In this document: in pieces, positions 22,187 to 35,126 of the stretch
How positions within the stretch are numbered: position 1 is the stretch's first letter
How the letters are laid out: every line of letters starts with the position of its first letter
Assembly: GCA_947359465.1 (NCBI GenBank)
Contig: OX375872.1
Coordinates: forward strand, 6,825,741 to 6,889,740
Length of the DNA: 64,000 bases
Reading direction: 5' to 3'
Origin: Metellina segmentata
Lineage: Eukaryota > Arthropoda > Arachnida > Araneae > Tetragnathidae
The notes under the pieces: model-generated
What the model saw: only the letters and a program-made list of their open reading frames with translations
Databases searched by the model: none
What the model was told of the DNA's origin: nothing
Translations under genes and position numbers: made by a program

Positions 22187-22897
22187 CAGCGTGTCAAGAT
22201 TTAAATCAACAATTAAAATCATGATTTTAATCAAATGATTTTTTTTAAATCACTAATTTAAATCACAACTAATCTTACATCTTTAGAACTAAGTAAATAC
22301 ACCATAGAATAATCACAGAAGTGGTTAAATGCTTTAATTTTTCTGCACTCATGGTGATTTCAGCACTTAAGGCTACACCCAGCTCAGAGGGAACCGAGTC
22401 AATTACTGCAAATTATAAAAGATTGCAACAGCCAGATGTAACTTATTAGAATATACTATATACTGGAAACAGTAATGTAAGCACACATGGCATCATAAAT
22501 CTAAATTCCAGGAAGAGTAATGTATAAACATTCCTGATTAACAGTTCTCATAATATAAACACTTAAAGGAAGTATGTAACAGTTTGATTCAAAATTATAA
22601 ACTAAAGGGGTGACTGATTTCATTACCTAAAAAAAAACCACACAAGTACTACGAATTATAGTTTAGGTCTGTTACTTACACTTACTGATAAATTTGTCAA
22701 CATGATGATGTAATTTACTAAAGAAAAACTGTAGGATGTCTACATTTGTTTAACTTTAAAACACAAGTTAAGTACATATTGATTTACCATGTCACAAACT
22801 CAATTTTTCTATTTAACAAATTTATATATAATTATTGTAAAAAGAGTGTATAGGGCCTACAGAAATTTAAAAAATAATCCGATTAATTTACACCCTG
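22187..22897. mobile_element. hAT-type MITE, 8-bp duplication ATCAAAAC
   Basis: Left end CAGCGTGTCAAG (22187), right end the inverted CACCCTG (22897). ATCAAAAC stands at 22179-22186 and at 22898-22905. An 8-bp duplication with CAG-type ends is the hAT pattern. The interior is AT-rich with long runs around ATTTAAATC and no coding. The sister copy at 31321-32428 shares the ends and most of the left 200 bp. Confidence 0.88.
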
Positions 22898-23079
22898 ATC
22901 AAAACTACTCGGGGTATAAGATCAAATAAACTTCCCTGTTAAGACAACACGCACAAGAAGTCACCCACGCGATGGACCATCTGGGAATCGACAGTAGTAA
23001 TTGATTGGTACTCCAACGCACATGTGCGTTTAATTAAAAGTATCGAATCCTTTTTTGTTTAATAGTTCTCGTAGCCCCC

Positions 23080-23765
23080 AAGATCAGAGGACACCACCAT
23101 GAAATTTTGAACCAGACGACGAGGTCAATACCTGAGCTGCCACTCTTCTAACTTCCACCACGACAACGTTTGAGACCCCGAAGGATTGAACGTGCAGCAC
23201 GAACACAACGGTGTTTGGTTGGTTTTGAACGCCTACTTCCGCCCATAGAAGCGGTCATTTCAATCAATGTCGGTGTTGATGATATGACTAATTAAAGAGT
23301 ATCGGATTGGATCGGTAATATTTTCACACCCATGAAAAAGTTTCCGCTCTTCAACGCAACAGCTGATAGTTGAACAACGACCGCACGCATATTCACATCC
23401 TATCTTCTACCGTTGAACAAATGGTACCACTTCTCGCAGTTTGGCTTTAGCATTATTTGGTTCATTTCATTTATTACCCGTCGTTGCCATGGCACTCACT
23501 CTCAAGACCAGATAAGGAGAAAAGTCGAATGGCGTGCTTTTGAAGTAGTTTAATTATTTATGTTTAATTATTTAATGACATAATAGCTGTGCGAAAAGAG
23601 TACAACACACGTCATTAAAAAATTAAGCAAGAGACAATATTCAGAACTCGTCATCTGACCATGGTTCAAAATTATGTGGTGTTGTCCTTGGATCTTTCCC
23701 TTCTAGGGTTGATCCCGGACCGTCATCAATAGCCCGTTGTGTTGCTCCAGTGTGACGTAAATTAA
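23080..23765. repeat. SINE A fragments in opposite orientations
   Basis: About 23080-23245 is a minus-strand piece (cacctgagc-like body, ggtttggttggttttgaac end). About 23645-23765 is a plus-strand 3' half (catctgaccatggttcaaaattatg...gatcccggaccgtcatcaatagcccgttgtgttgctc). Roughly 400 bases between them hold nothing I recognise. Confidence 0.6.
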
Positions 23766-23873
23766 AAACACCAAACTCACAAAAAATCAATGATCACTAA
23801 AATCGGAAAGTTTAATACAGAATGCTTCATTACAACTCAATTTATTTGTAAAAATAAAAAATGATAATGAAGC

Positions 23874-24790
23874 AGTAACTAATGTCAGCTTACGAATAGC
23901 TTATTTATTAGCCACGAGAGGAAAACCATTTACTGATGATGAATCAATAAAATTATGTTTGCTTGGGGCAGTTGAAGAAATGAGTCCAGAGAAAATGGAT
24001 TCGTTTCGATCCGTTAGTCTTTCGGCGATAACTGTTAGACCGAGTTGAGGACGTGCCACATCAAGAGTCAATTAAAAGACAAAGCAAAAAATGTCAAGGG
24101 GTTTTATTTGGCTCTTGACGAGTCATGTGTTATTAAACCAGTTGTGTTAACGTTATTCCCTCTCGTGGATTTAACCATCGTCAGTTTCGTGATTTGTTAT
24201 TCGAGATTAAGTCGAATATCCTGACTGCCCTATCATACAGAAGTTCGAGGGCTCAGCAAATGGAAAAATTTAATGATTTTTTTTAAATTCGGGATAAGTA
24301 ATATAAATTATTCTAAAGGAGAAAAACTGCCAACAACCACTATTATCGAACAATGAAGGACTATGGAAATAAGCATTTGCTACAGACATCGTGGGATATC
24401 TTAAGAAATTTAACTTAAAATTACAGGGAAAAAAACAGTGCTCATCCGTGAAACGTATTCTATCGTCAAGTCATCGCAGACAAACTTGCATTGCTTGAAA
24501 CACATCAAACACAAATCACATTAAACAAGTCTGACCATTTTCTATGCTGTAAAAAATTTCAAATAGTAGCGAAATCCCAATTCGCGAAAAAAATTAGAAT
24601 TGTATATGGTTTCTGAACTTTACCTACAGTAACACAATAGCGTTTTTTGGATCTTGATGCGAGTGCAAAAGATGTTTCCATATTTCAAAATCCATTTGAC
24701 TATACACAACTGAGGAGCTTCCGCCAGAATTTCAATTGAAAGTGAAATTGATCTGCCCGTTCTGTTTCTTAAAAACTACTTAACGTAGAC
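23874..24790 (+). pseudogene. hAT transposase remnant (GTF2IRD2-like)
   Basis: Readable plus-strand pieces: from 23874, ATRGKPFTDDESIKLCLLGA and the following EEMSPEKMDSF...SLSAITVR; near 24085-24130, GFYLALDES, the first catalytic-core motif of this hAT branch; near 24680-24740, FQNPFDYTQ and then PPEFQLK after a shift, from the C-terminal third. Large internal deletions separate them. It is the same branch as the better copy at 61363-63853, but an older and more decayed insertion. No end repeats found. Confidence 0.6.
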
Positions 24791-24799
24791 AAACATGTT

Positions 24800-26702
24800 T
24801 TACATCTTTATAATCAGCACAAAATTGTCTTTTTTTCACTTTGGCAACAACAATTTTAATCATATTTCATCTAAAATTTAGTTTCAAAAAATGGAAAATT
24901 GTCATTTTTGACAGAATTAAAAACTTTTCTATGGGCTAAAGAAATTTTATAGACATAGTTTAAATTCATGCCAGTTACAGTGATACGACTGTATGATAAT
25001 ATTACTGAGAGAGTTTGCAAGTCGCATTTTAATTCTTTCATCTTCAAAATAGCTAACGAAAAAAACAAAATGACAAGTTTATACTCTAAATAGGTATAAG
25101 AAATCAAATGAAGGACAGCTCTGATAAAACCGACATTTCACAGGAATACGGTTTAATATATAAACATACAAATTACAAGTTTACATATGTTAATATATGT
25201 AAACTTGTATGTTTACTTGTGAAAAAAAATTCGTCATCTGAGTCCTAAAGCAACAATAATAAAATCACAACATTTGCGTCTACGTATATTATGAGAACTT
25301 GAATGATAACAGTGAAATTAAATACACATAATGAAACCCTAAATCAACAAAGAAATATTAAATAATTTTTAACTTAAAAATTGAATTATAAAAAAAGCCG
25401 AAAAAAATCAGTGTCAAAACAAGCTTCAAAATTTCAACTTAGTAACATAGACTTTTAACTAATTACCTTTCCAAATTCACTAGGTGGTAGAAATGCCATA
25501 TCAAATTCTATAATTCAAAATTCTTTTTTCATTTTTTACTTATTTTGATTTGTGACGTACATCCGTAATGGCCTTCGGTCACTGAAGGGACACATATGGA
25601 TTGCTATAGAACATGTTCGAAAGCTTTTGGTTTAGCAAACCAAGCACAATTCGAACCATAATTCATTTAATAGTGTTTATTTATTCGGTTATCTGCCCTT
25701 GACTGTAATAGCATCTCTTTCAAATACGGAAATGGATGTCTTACTGGCGCGTTCCCGACTTTTTTGGTTTCATCGGGCGATAAAATAAAACAATCATTTC
25801 CATCTAGTTAAAAATGCTTCGGGGACGAAAATAAACAAATTACAATTGACACATAATAGTGAACATTTGGGAGGCTTTCGGAGTTGTCCTTCACAGTAAA
25901 ATTTGTATTTAAAAAAATAGAAAAATCGCTGTTTTAAATTTTTTTTTTCTTAACTAAGGAATAGAAACACAATCACTAAATTATAGCAAACTTTCAGTTC
26001 GAAGATGTGCTTTGTTAAGAATAATTTTTACATTGTCTTTCCCCATGTTTAGTGGTACTCGAGTAAAGGTAAAAATTAAGATAATTTTTTTAGTGGCCAG
26101 TGGCCACTGCACTGGAATTGGTTTCATTAAGTGGACACATATTTTATAGAATACACACACGTTTATTTATATATACATATACATATCGGAGGTTCCACCA
26201 TATAAACTAATGTTAAGAAAATTTGGCGACTGCAGCAAAAATTTTCAGTTTCCACATTGAAACATTCAGTCGCCACGTGGCGACCGTTAATTTTCACCTT
26301 TATACTCGAGCAATTTGAAATTTGTATCAAATGGGCAAAATCTCCATTTCCGCTGACCCCTGAGAATGAGCAGTGACTGATACAAAACTATATTTTGACA
26401 TTTCCTTAAAGACCTTTTACTGAAGAATGGAACCATATAAATTTTTTTTATTTGTGTCAACTTATTGAATAATAGGGTCTCAAACAGGCTACTATTAGTT
26501 CTAAAAAAATATACAATAGCGTGACTTTGAACTTTAAAATTCAATAAAAAATAAAATATACATTCTGGGCATCTTATATCTGGCAGTTCCTCCGTATTTT
26601 TGAGATCTATTCAAAAATTAATTTTCATTAAAATGGGTGTGTCGGCCACAGCCGATTTGCTCATATTAGGTGGAATGACCCATGTATGAGGATTTATATC
26701 AA
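24800..26702. other. Intronic, AT-rich, one hairpin
   Basis: No coding. A palindrome at about 25161-25217 has arms taaacataca-agtttacatat and the inverse, broken by a 7-base insertion. Near 26100 (ggccagtggccact) and 26270 (gtcgccacgtggcgac) are small perfect inverted repeats. No complete element could be delimited. Confidence 0.4.
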
Positions 26703-27716
26703 CACTGAAGAACCAAAACATTATGACCACCTACTCAATAACGCGTTGCGCCTCTTTTGGCCAGCAAAACAGCTGCAACTCGCCTGGGCATAAATGCCAC
26801 AAGTTTTTGGTACATGACTGGAGACAGTTTGTATCAAATGTCTAAGCAGTGGTCACGCAAAGTCGATATATTCGGACATTGTGTTTGAGCTCTGAGCTAC
26901 CGCTCCATGACACCCCAAATGTGCTCTATCGGATGAAGTTCCAGCGAGTTAGGTGGCCAAGACATTAAGTGAAATTCATCAGTATGCTCCTCGAACAACT
27001 CCAACACAATCCAAGCTTTGTGACATGGGGCGTTGTCCTGCTGGAAGATTCCATTTCCAGTTGGGAAGACACACGCCATGTAAGGGTGCAACAGATCGGC
27101 AATGATATTCAGATAGTTCGTAGCGTTCATGGTCTGTTCTACCACAACTACGGGTCCCAGGGTCGCCCATGAGAACGTCCCCCAAAGCATAATACTGCCA
27201 CCACTAGCCTGTGTATGACCTGCTGTACAAGAGGGGAGCAACTGTTCGCCTTGACAGACGGCGTACCCTGACACGACCACCGACGTGATTAATGAGAAAT
27301 CGGGTTTCATCTGACCAGGTAACTCTCTTCCACTCATCCATGGTCCAGTCTAGATGTTCCCGGGCCCACTGTAGGAGTAGTTGACGATGCCGCTTGGTCA
27401 ACGAGGCACACGATTGGGACGTCTGCTGCTTAGTCCATATGTAACAGTGTCCGTTGAACTGTGTGTTCCGAAACACTTGCGCTTGAACCTGCATTGTATT
27501 GACCGTCATTTATACACTTTGCATAAATACTAACAACGGCAGATCGTGAACAACCTACCAGTCGAGCAGTTTCGGTGACACTCGTTCCGAGTCTTCGGGC
27601 CATTACGATTTGCCCTCTATCAAATTTGCTTAGATCAGCAGCCTTTCCTATCACTCGCAAAAGTGCAAGATGATTACTTACCTTCTCCTTGGTCATGATG
27701 TTTTGGCTCGTCAGTG
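26703..27716 (-). mobile_element. Tc1-like transposon, full length, frameshifted
   Basis: Ends are inverted repeats: CACTGAAGAACCAAAACATT at 26703 and, inverted, CACTGACGAGCCAAAACATC from 27716, with TA after the right end. The 1.01-kb minus-strand transposase starts MTKEKVSNH near 27696. It runs through a helix-turn-helix ([20 protein letters not shown]), then EWKRVTWSDETRFLI (first Asp), GIFQQDNAPCHKA (second Asp) and LELHPIEHIWGVMER (Glu). All three catalytic positions survive, but the frame shifts near 27500 and 27330, so no intact protein is made. It lies in the phosphatase's first intron on the same strand. Confidence 0.88.
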
Positions 27717-29772
27717 TATTTGGGTGTACTTACCAATGTGAAAGGACATTTTCGAAAATGAAATATGTAAAATCGCAATACAGATAATTTTTAACAGATG
27801 ATCCTTTGCAAACTTTAATGATAGGAAGTACTAACTTCGAATTCCAGTACGATGATATCTCAGAAGAAACGATTACATTCATCGCATTAATATAAAATTT
27901 AACCTGTGTTCCAAAATACGTTTAATAATAAATAAAAAATGTGTGCATGTCGGCAAAATGTACAGGGTTATTCAAAAAGACGGACCCAATTTAAAAAATT
28001 TGTATTTTACGAAATATAAATTGGATATGAACAGTCTACATACCGAAGGAAAGATGAAGTTATTTTTATCACCGCTCGGTCGGTGATAGTTGCGTATAGT
28101 AGGGTACTCGCGCCAATAGGCAGGCATTTCGTGTCACCGTCAGTTGTGACATTTTCTTGTGTTAAGGAGGCTCGACCTGCGTGTCACTGCTGTGGTGTAA
28201 CACAAGACATGCTTTTTCGCTTAGATGCTTGCCGATAAGCAAAGCAACACTTCCTTGTGTAGAAATAGTATGTAAAAATATCACTTCCTTGGAAAAAAAT
28301 TTTCAACCGGTTTTTTTTTGTTGCTTTTTGAGAAGAATTAATTACCCATGCAAATATCTTAGAGTTTGCTTTCTAGCCCGCCTAATATTTATACGATATG
28401 GTCCTTTCCAAAACGTTTGCCGACCCTTGTCAGAGGGTTAAAACAAATTTGTTGAATCTTTTTTCGAACCAATCTTTAGTGAACGAGATGAATAAAAAAA
28501 ACCGGATACAATCGTGAAAAGGCCCCATACGAGTCGACTAGTTCAACTTGACAAAAAGTTCACAAATTAATCTATAATGGAAGTCCTCCTCACGCTCTAA
28601 CCTCCAATAATTTCATGAAGATGTAGTTAAAACAACCAAATAAGTTGGTCAGGAACACATCCGCAGAAGCGCCCGAGGCAATAAGTAATATTTGAATATT
28701 TTGTAATACTTACCGTGACTGGATGTTACGAGATAATTATTACAAAAATGCACCATACGAGTAGCCTAGATGACTCAACTCACTCATCGTTCTATCAAGA
28801 GATAAGGGTCCTAATCAAATAGGGTCCAAGGTGGCCCTATTTTAAGGTTTTCCTACTCTTAAACACAAGCAGAAAGGAAATTTCTTAAAAAAAGAAAAAG
28901 TTTCCTTCCTTCTTTTAGTCAAACACAACTAATTAAGTATGAAACAAACGTTGAAGTACGAAATTTAGCATTTGAAACGAATTATTTTCTTTAGAAGGTT
29001 TTCTTGACAATCTATTCCAATGATTTTCTTTCCTGTCTGCCATTGCTTGATGCCAAAAGTTTCAAATCCTTGGAAAAGCTTCTTCAGAAAAAAGGGGCAA
29101 GATTTTCGTCCGCTGAGTAAAAAGCTCAAACACATTAAACTAAGCGCAAAATTGACGAATGAATCCCCAAACGGTCGATTTTATAGTGTCTGTTGTTGCC
29201 TTAAAACAATCCCATAGATTTGTGAAATATGTAAAAATATCCGCTAAACAAAAGTGAGTAATGATTTCGCCCCTATCCTAAAAGCAGCTAAAAAGAAGAA
29301 AGCATGGAAAAAATACTACATATGACGATCGGAGGCTTACCAGGGATGCAGATAACAATACCGAACAAGCCACTGCAGCCGCTATCAGACTGTCGCTCCA
29401 CCTGCTTCCGCCGAATTCACTTATTACAGAATGGGGCCACTGCTGGAAGAAAGGTTCCGGTAGAGAGCAGTGACGAAGTAAACCTTACCATTTCAATTTC
29501 CAACACGATTGGTGAATAAGGTAAAAACTTCGTTTCCAGATAATGCATTCAAATAATCTGTATTTTTAGAAAATGTTAGCTATGATGAGATAAAATGTTA
29601 GCTATCATTTAGGTCTTCGCGCGTCTCGAAGTCTTGGTTTCAAATTGTTAGAAATATTTCCAAATAAAACACTTGTCCTTTAAACAAAATACAATTTGTT
29701 CAATGACGGCATCGTTTTCACTGCTTTGACTCAGTCATCTCTTATTTACCCCGGAGACAGCCATGTATTTAA
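27717..29772. other. Intronic; one transposon-like end
   Basis: At about 27962 a sequence begins acagggttattcaaaaagac, which resembles a mariner-family terminal repeat. No matching partner was found, and only about 200 bases of related-looking GC-richer sequence follow. The rest to 29772 is unassigned and AT-rich. Confidence 0.35.
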
Positions 29773-30002
29773 CCCTCCTGGTGGTTGTCCTTTTCTAGGT
29801 AATGGTAATTTTAGTTAACGTCGTACTAGAGCAACACAACGGGCTATTGACGACGGTCCGGGATCAGTGCCGTCCTTTTCTAGGTAACTCGTATTTAGTA
29901 AAACTAATCTAGATCTAAGAGATATCTCGCCCATCAAGATCGCTCTCATTGGAAGAAAATTGACTTGATGGACGAGATATCTCGTCGAAACCACTTGGAG
30001 GG
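29773..30002. mobile_element. TTAA MITE with SINE A fragment inside
   Basis: TTAA at 29769-29772, end CCCTCCTGGTGG, and the right end CCACTTGGAGGG followed by TTAC (mutated TTAA). The palindrome GACGAGATATCTCGTC sits at about 29971-29986. At about 29820-29872 it holds a minus-strand SINE A 3' end (gtcgtactagagcaacacaacgggc...gacggtccggga) flanked by a repeated ccttttctaggtaa. That repeat (about 29789 and 29876) may be the SINE's target duplication. Confidence 0.75.
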
Positions 30003-30779
30003 TTACGATATAATACTTATCAATTATCGTCAACACAGGTACGCGAAAAAGACGTTCAAAATAAATAATGCGACTACCTTTTTCACTCTGTCATATTTAC
30101 GTTGTTTGATTACTTGACTTACGTTTGTGAAAGGCTATATCTATAATGGTTTGTGTAAATATCAATGACTGCAAATCAGGCGCACAACTCAATTAGAAGA
30201 AACGATATAGTTGTGACGTCTTGAGACAAAGACATATTGTACTAAACACCTCTTGTGGTAGGTAGTATGGCATCAATTCCCCCACCGATAAAAAAAAATT
30301 ACTAACCAGAAACAATGCGAATATTGAGAACAATGTGAATTTTTTAAACGTTTGGTTGTTCGTGTCCAGTATTTCCTTCCTTCTGAGTGCAACGCAATCT
30401 TCAAAGCACAGGATCCTCTCCATCAGTGTTTACAAGCAAATATCTCTTCCTTTCGACGCACATCCACACAAACGAGTTATTTATTTCCAAAAAAGGGAAG
30501 TACGTGACGAACAATTGTTGGACCTTGACAATCACTCATCCTGGCATTGATAAGAATACTTTAGGGTTTTCTTTTCCACTTAACACTTCAATGAATCTCG
30601 TGCACAATCGGTGGATAATTATATCATGATAAAGGAACGAAAAGTAGTTTTATTGTGTAGTTAAAAAATGAAACAATTTAAGTTGTCAGCTAAGAAAATC
30701 TGTCATTATTTTATGAATGGAAAAATTACACTAATCAACATTTGCTTAGTTCAGCAAAACAATCACTTACGATCTTTAA
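30003..30779. other. Intronic, nothing recognised
   Basis: AT-rich sequence between two TTAA MITEs. The short ORFs on both strands carry no recognisable motif. Confidence 0.5.
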
Positions 30780-31001
30780 CCCTTTTAGGGGTTGTCTCGA
30801 CGAGGTATCTCGTCATTGGCAAAACTGGCTAAATCTTGATGGACGAGATATCTTGTCATTGGAAAAACTGACCTAATCTTTATCTCATCAAAAAACGGCA
30901 ATATCTTCATTCGGAATTCAATTGTTGACGAGATTTCTCGTCATTAGCAAAATTGGCTAGATCACGGTGGATGAGAGATCTCGTCGAAACCACTTGGGAG
31001 G
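30780..31001. mobile_element. TTAA MITE (piggyBac-like)
   Basis: TTAA at 30776-30779 and 31002-31005. The inner ends, CCTTTTAGGGGTTGTCTCGACGAG and inverted CCACTTGGGAGG, are more diverged than in other copies. Four versions of acgagatatctcgtc occur inside, each next to a tggcaaaactggctaaatcttgatgg-like unit. The interior therefore looks like a short tandem or inverted array of that module. Confidence 0.75.
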
Positions 31002-31320
31002 TTAAGATTCCGGCTATCTTACATTCGGCAAACGCATTCTCATAAATAGCGAAAACCGCGTGATCTTTCCGCTAATGGTGAAAATGAGAACAAATGTTCT
31101 GGGTATTTTACCCAAGAACGTCACGTTTTAAAAACACGACATTCAAAATTTCATCTTTAACACAACTGATTTCAAAATATTGTAGAATTAAAACAAAGCA
31201 GGTTAGTGTTTCTGCCAGTGTTTAAAGCTTCAGTTAGTTCGATCTTTGTGTGTGTAAAGTCTGCATCAAAATTCTGCTTGGTGAATATTGCCATTAGGAT
31301 CACTATACTATCGATAAGAA

Positions 31321-32428
31321 TCAGGGTGTCAAGATTTAAATCAACGATTAAAATCATGATTTTAATCAAATGATTTTTTTTTTAAATCATTGATTTAAAA
31401 ATCACAACTAATCTTACATTTTCATAACTAAGTAAATACAACCTAGAAAAATCACAGAATTTGTCAAATGCTTTGAACTTTCTGCACTCATGGTGATTTC
31501 AGCAGTAATGGCTACGCCTCGTACTGATGAGCTTTTAAAAAAAATGTTTGGCACTGGACACTTGCAAATTATCTGAGGTATCTATGGACTAATGTAATCT
31601 GTTGAGTGTTGAGTCAGGGATTCTGCCAAACAGTAAAGTAAAAAATAAGTTGACATCTATTTGAAAGTTTTTACAATGTTCATGCATAATTTTATGTCAA
31701 ACAATAAAGCAGTAGGCCTACATCTACGTAAATGTGAAGACAGCCAAAGAAAATCCCCACAAAGTAGGCCTAAACTATTTGTTACCCCTTTAATTGATTG
31801 CCCAATGGCTTAGCTATAGTGATTTTTCAACTACTTTTTTTTAATTGAGACATAAATACAAAATAACACAATTAATGTGATTAATAATTTATTAAATAAA
31901 AAATTCCACTGAGCTTTCTATTTGAAAGGATGAAAATTTAAACACTATGAACATCTTTTATTTTGCAAAATGCACCCTGAAACAGTCACCTTTCACTTTA
32001 AAAGTAGTGACCCATAACAAATATTTATTTAATCAGACTAATTTAGGTCTCACTTACTCTTACCGATACATTTGTTAACATGATGATGTTAATTTACTCA
32101 AGAAAAACTATGTAGGATGTCAACTTGTGTTTTAAAGCTAAACAAATTTTTATCTTTTGCTCTTGTTTTGAAAATTCATTTTTTACATGTATTACCATGT
32201 AACACACAATGATTTTTAGTAAAATAAATATTAATTTACCATATCACAAATTCCGATTGTTTACTTAAATAAATATTGGTTTACATGTCATGTCAGAAAC
32301 TCAATTTTTTATTAGACAAATTTATAGGCCCTACAGAAATTTAAATAAAAAAATCCGATTTTTGATTTAAATCAAATAAATCCGATTAATTGATTTTTTT
32401 TTAAAAATCATGATTTTTTTACACCCTG
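31321..32428. mobile_element. hAT-type MITE, 8-bp duplication ATAAGAAT
   Basis: CAGGGTGTCAAGATTTAAATC at 31321 and an inverted end finishing CACCCTG at 32428. ATAAGAAT stands at 31313-31320 and 32429-32436, an exact 8-bp target duplication. At 1.1 kb it is longer than its sister at 22187. Both start with the same left 200 bases and share later AT-rich pieces (cttactg/cttaccgata, aacatgatgatgt). No transposase coding. Confidence 0.9.
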
Positions 32429-32624
32429 ATAAGAATATATTTTTTAAATTGCGTTGCGAAGTTTGATCTGTTATGCGTAGTTATTGAATTTGGACTAACC
32501 AAAACACAAAGTAGGAAGGGCAAAAGCCGAATGTTTATTTTAAATATTGCATCAAAATTTATTTATCCGAAATGTATTTCTCTCAATTACTAAATATATG
32601 GAAAAGTATTTACACGATTGGTTT

Positions 32625-32960
32625 AAGTTTTTATGGCACAAGACGATTTTTTTCGAAGCTGCAAACAAGTCTCAAGGAATTTACAGGTCCAGAAGAGAAA
32701 TGCTCTCAGAAAGAATCGAACCAATGCTTCACAACTCGCAGATTACATGTGTAGTGGACCACTGAGCCAAGGCGACGTCATACGATTATGCGGTTGGCTT
32801 TGGGGTTTTATGGCGCAATGACCATATTTGGCCATGCTGCGACAGACAATATTAAGTGACACACAATGAGACACAGAAGAGAGATATACATCGGGGTTCA
32901 AACCTGCACTGTCTACAACTCGAAGGTTGCTAGCGCAGTGGGTCTGAGCTCAGACTACCG
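32625..32960 (-). repeat. Two SINE B copies in tandem, tRNA-derived
   Basis: Minus-strand copies at about 32625-32775 and 32795-32960. The second reads, on its own strand, CTGAGCTCAGACCCACTGCG...GTGCAGGTTTGAACCCC, with a box-B-like GGTTTGAACCCC, and ends ...GCGCCATAAAACCCC. The tRNA-like head is good enough for a SINE but does not fold into a credible tRNA gene. Confidence 0.6.
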
Positions 32961-35126
32961 TTAATTCTAATATTCACGAATTCCTGTCAATTTAAGTGTC
33001 CAATTGCTTGTTGAAAGAATCAAGTATGACATTTCAAGATCTTTCTTATCCGTACCGTATTCAATCCGTATAAAAGGAGGAAATGGAATGAGTCAACCCC
33101 CTATTCAGGATTGACGATACTTACACTATTTAGCACTCCTCGAAGAAAAACGAAAATTAGGTTTGGTGCTATTCCTGAATATCACTTCATACATGTGTTA
33201 CCACTGAATATCGATCCAATCTGTTTCTTTAACTGAGACCTGTGAAGTGGGGGGAGGTCTTCATTTTAACAATGGTCAAAAATTTCTTCCCACCAGGGAA
33301 ATTCAATATTCATCGTTCCCCATTACATCAAATAGTATGGCGCCAATGACATATAATTCGATTTGAAACTCATCGATTACACGGAGCAAATGCATTTAAA
33401 GGTTGCAACTCAAATTATAATTACGAACATTTTAACTTATTGCATAACACTTTCACCAATCCCATTATATAAAATAAGTATTGACGCTAATACCATATGC
33501 TGCGATTACACGGCGCAAGATTGATTTAAAACCATTTGATGAAATTTTAGAAATCCATTATGCTTCATCAAGTTTCAATGCTTGATTATTTGCATCATTG
33601 TACAAGAGAATCTTTAGTGAAAAACAACTTTGTTCATAAAGAGATTTTAAGAATGAAGTTTACTTCAAGGATTAAAATACGAGTAGGGCATTAGAACAGA
33701 TTTCATAGGTTTGTGCCAGAGAAATCACCGGTAAGTTGAAATGTTTTCATAAAAAGAAAAACTGGAGATTCGAATAGCAGCGATATTTCCCGCGCAAGAG
33801 AAGAAAGTTCATCAACAGTCATCGAAAAGACAAATTAAACAACCGCAGCTTCAAAAAATCCAAGTGTTTCGCATCATTTCCGGCGCTTGATAATAGGAGT
33901 AGAGTTCGAATTAAAAAAAAAGACGTCTCCCTCATTATCACCCACTTCCTGCCTCTTTCTGACCTCAAGGTTCTTTAAAAGCTTTACATCCTGTCAAGGT
34001 AACAACGATCACTGGAGGAAGAAACACGTGCTCGCTCGAGTCGGAGGAAGTTTGACTGTTGGTTAAAACAAATTGAAACTGGCAATTCAAATGGGAAATG
34101 CAAACATCCCGCCATTTATTCCGAAACAATACTATAGATTAGGACCTTCGGCTCAGGTTATCAGGCCAGTGATGATAATAGGCTTCGAATACTTCCAGAA
34201 CCCTGGGCTTACACAATTACAAGGATATAAACGTTTCAATTTTGCAAAATTTAGCCCCGAATTAAAAAAAAATTTCCATCAAAACTAAGAAACTGCTGTG
34301 AAGTTAGGAACATAACAGTTGAATCTGAAAATTGAATTATTTTCTGCTCACACGCATTTGGAAGGATTAAATCTTGTATCATGTAATCAATATTCAGCAT
34401 TGATTTTGAAAATGTAAATCTTGATGCCTAGTGCAATATTGATTAAAACATCGCATAATTTATGCCAAGAAAATGCACATTTAGATTAAATTTTCCACTT
34501 TTAATTGATCATAGAACGTGTATTTAGTTGCTCTTAATATTCTTACAAGTTCATTTGGTTTCTTCAGGAAATGTGATGCAATCAAAATGCACGCGATTGT
34601 TTTAGATAAGATTCAAAGAAATTTTACATAAAACACTTCCTTAGTTGACGCAAAATCGATAGTGTAGGATTTTGATGATCTTTACTATTAATTTAACAAA
34701 AAGTAGTAAGAGTAAATTAAATATACACAATGGAAACACTAGGTTTTCCTCTCTTTATATATAAAACATTGATTTTGTTTGTAAATATTTGGATAACCGC
34801 AAAATGCTGGAACAGGCTTTTGAATTTAACTTTTCTAAGGTGTACGAAATTTAAAATTAGAAGGTTCAGAATACACTTCTTTAAAAGGTACAAAATTTTA
34901 AGACAGTTGATATAGTCTCACTCAGAGAATTAAAGCAATGTGCATGCAAGTTAATATACATCCAACTATACACCAAAAATTTAAAAAACTTTACCACTTG
35001 TAAAATTGTAATGTTTAAAACGCTATATATAAATATACACTAAACGATAATTCGAAACAAAAAACAATCAATAAAATACTTAATATATGCAATTGTTTGA
35101 AAAAGACAGGAAAAACAAAAAGTTAC
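32961..35126. other. Intron 1 start, nothing recognised
   Basis: From the SINE pair to the exon 1 donor at 35126. AT-rich, with short ORFs without recognisable motifs. Because this is the first part of a long first intron, enhancers are possible, but nothing in the sequence shows one. Confidence 0.5.

Noticed and set aside
30193..30629. Overlapping ORFs on both strands
   Set aside because: Each is short, they overlap on opposite strands, and none has a recognisable motif. Intronic noise.
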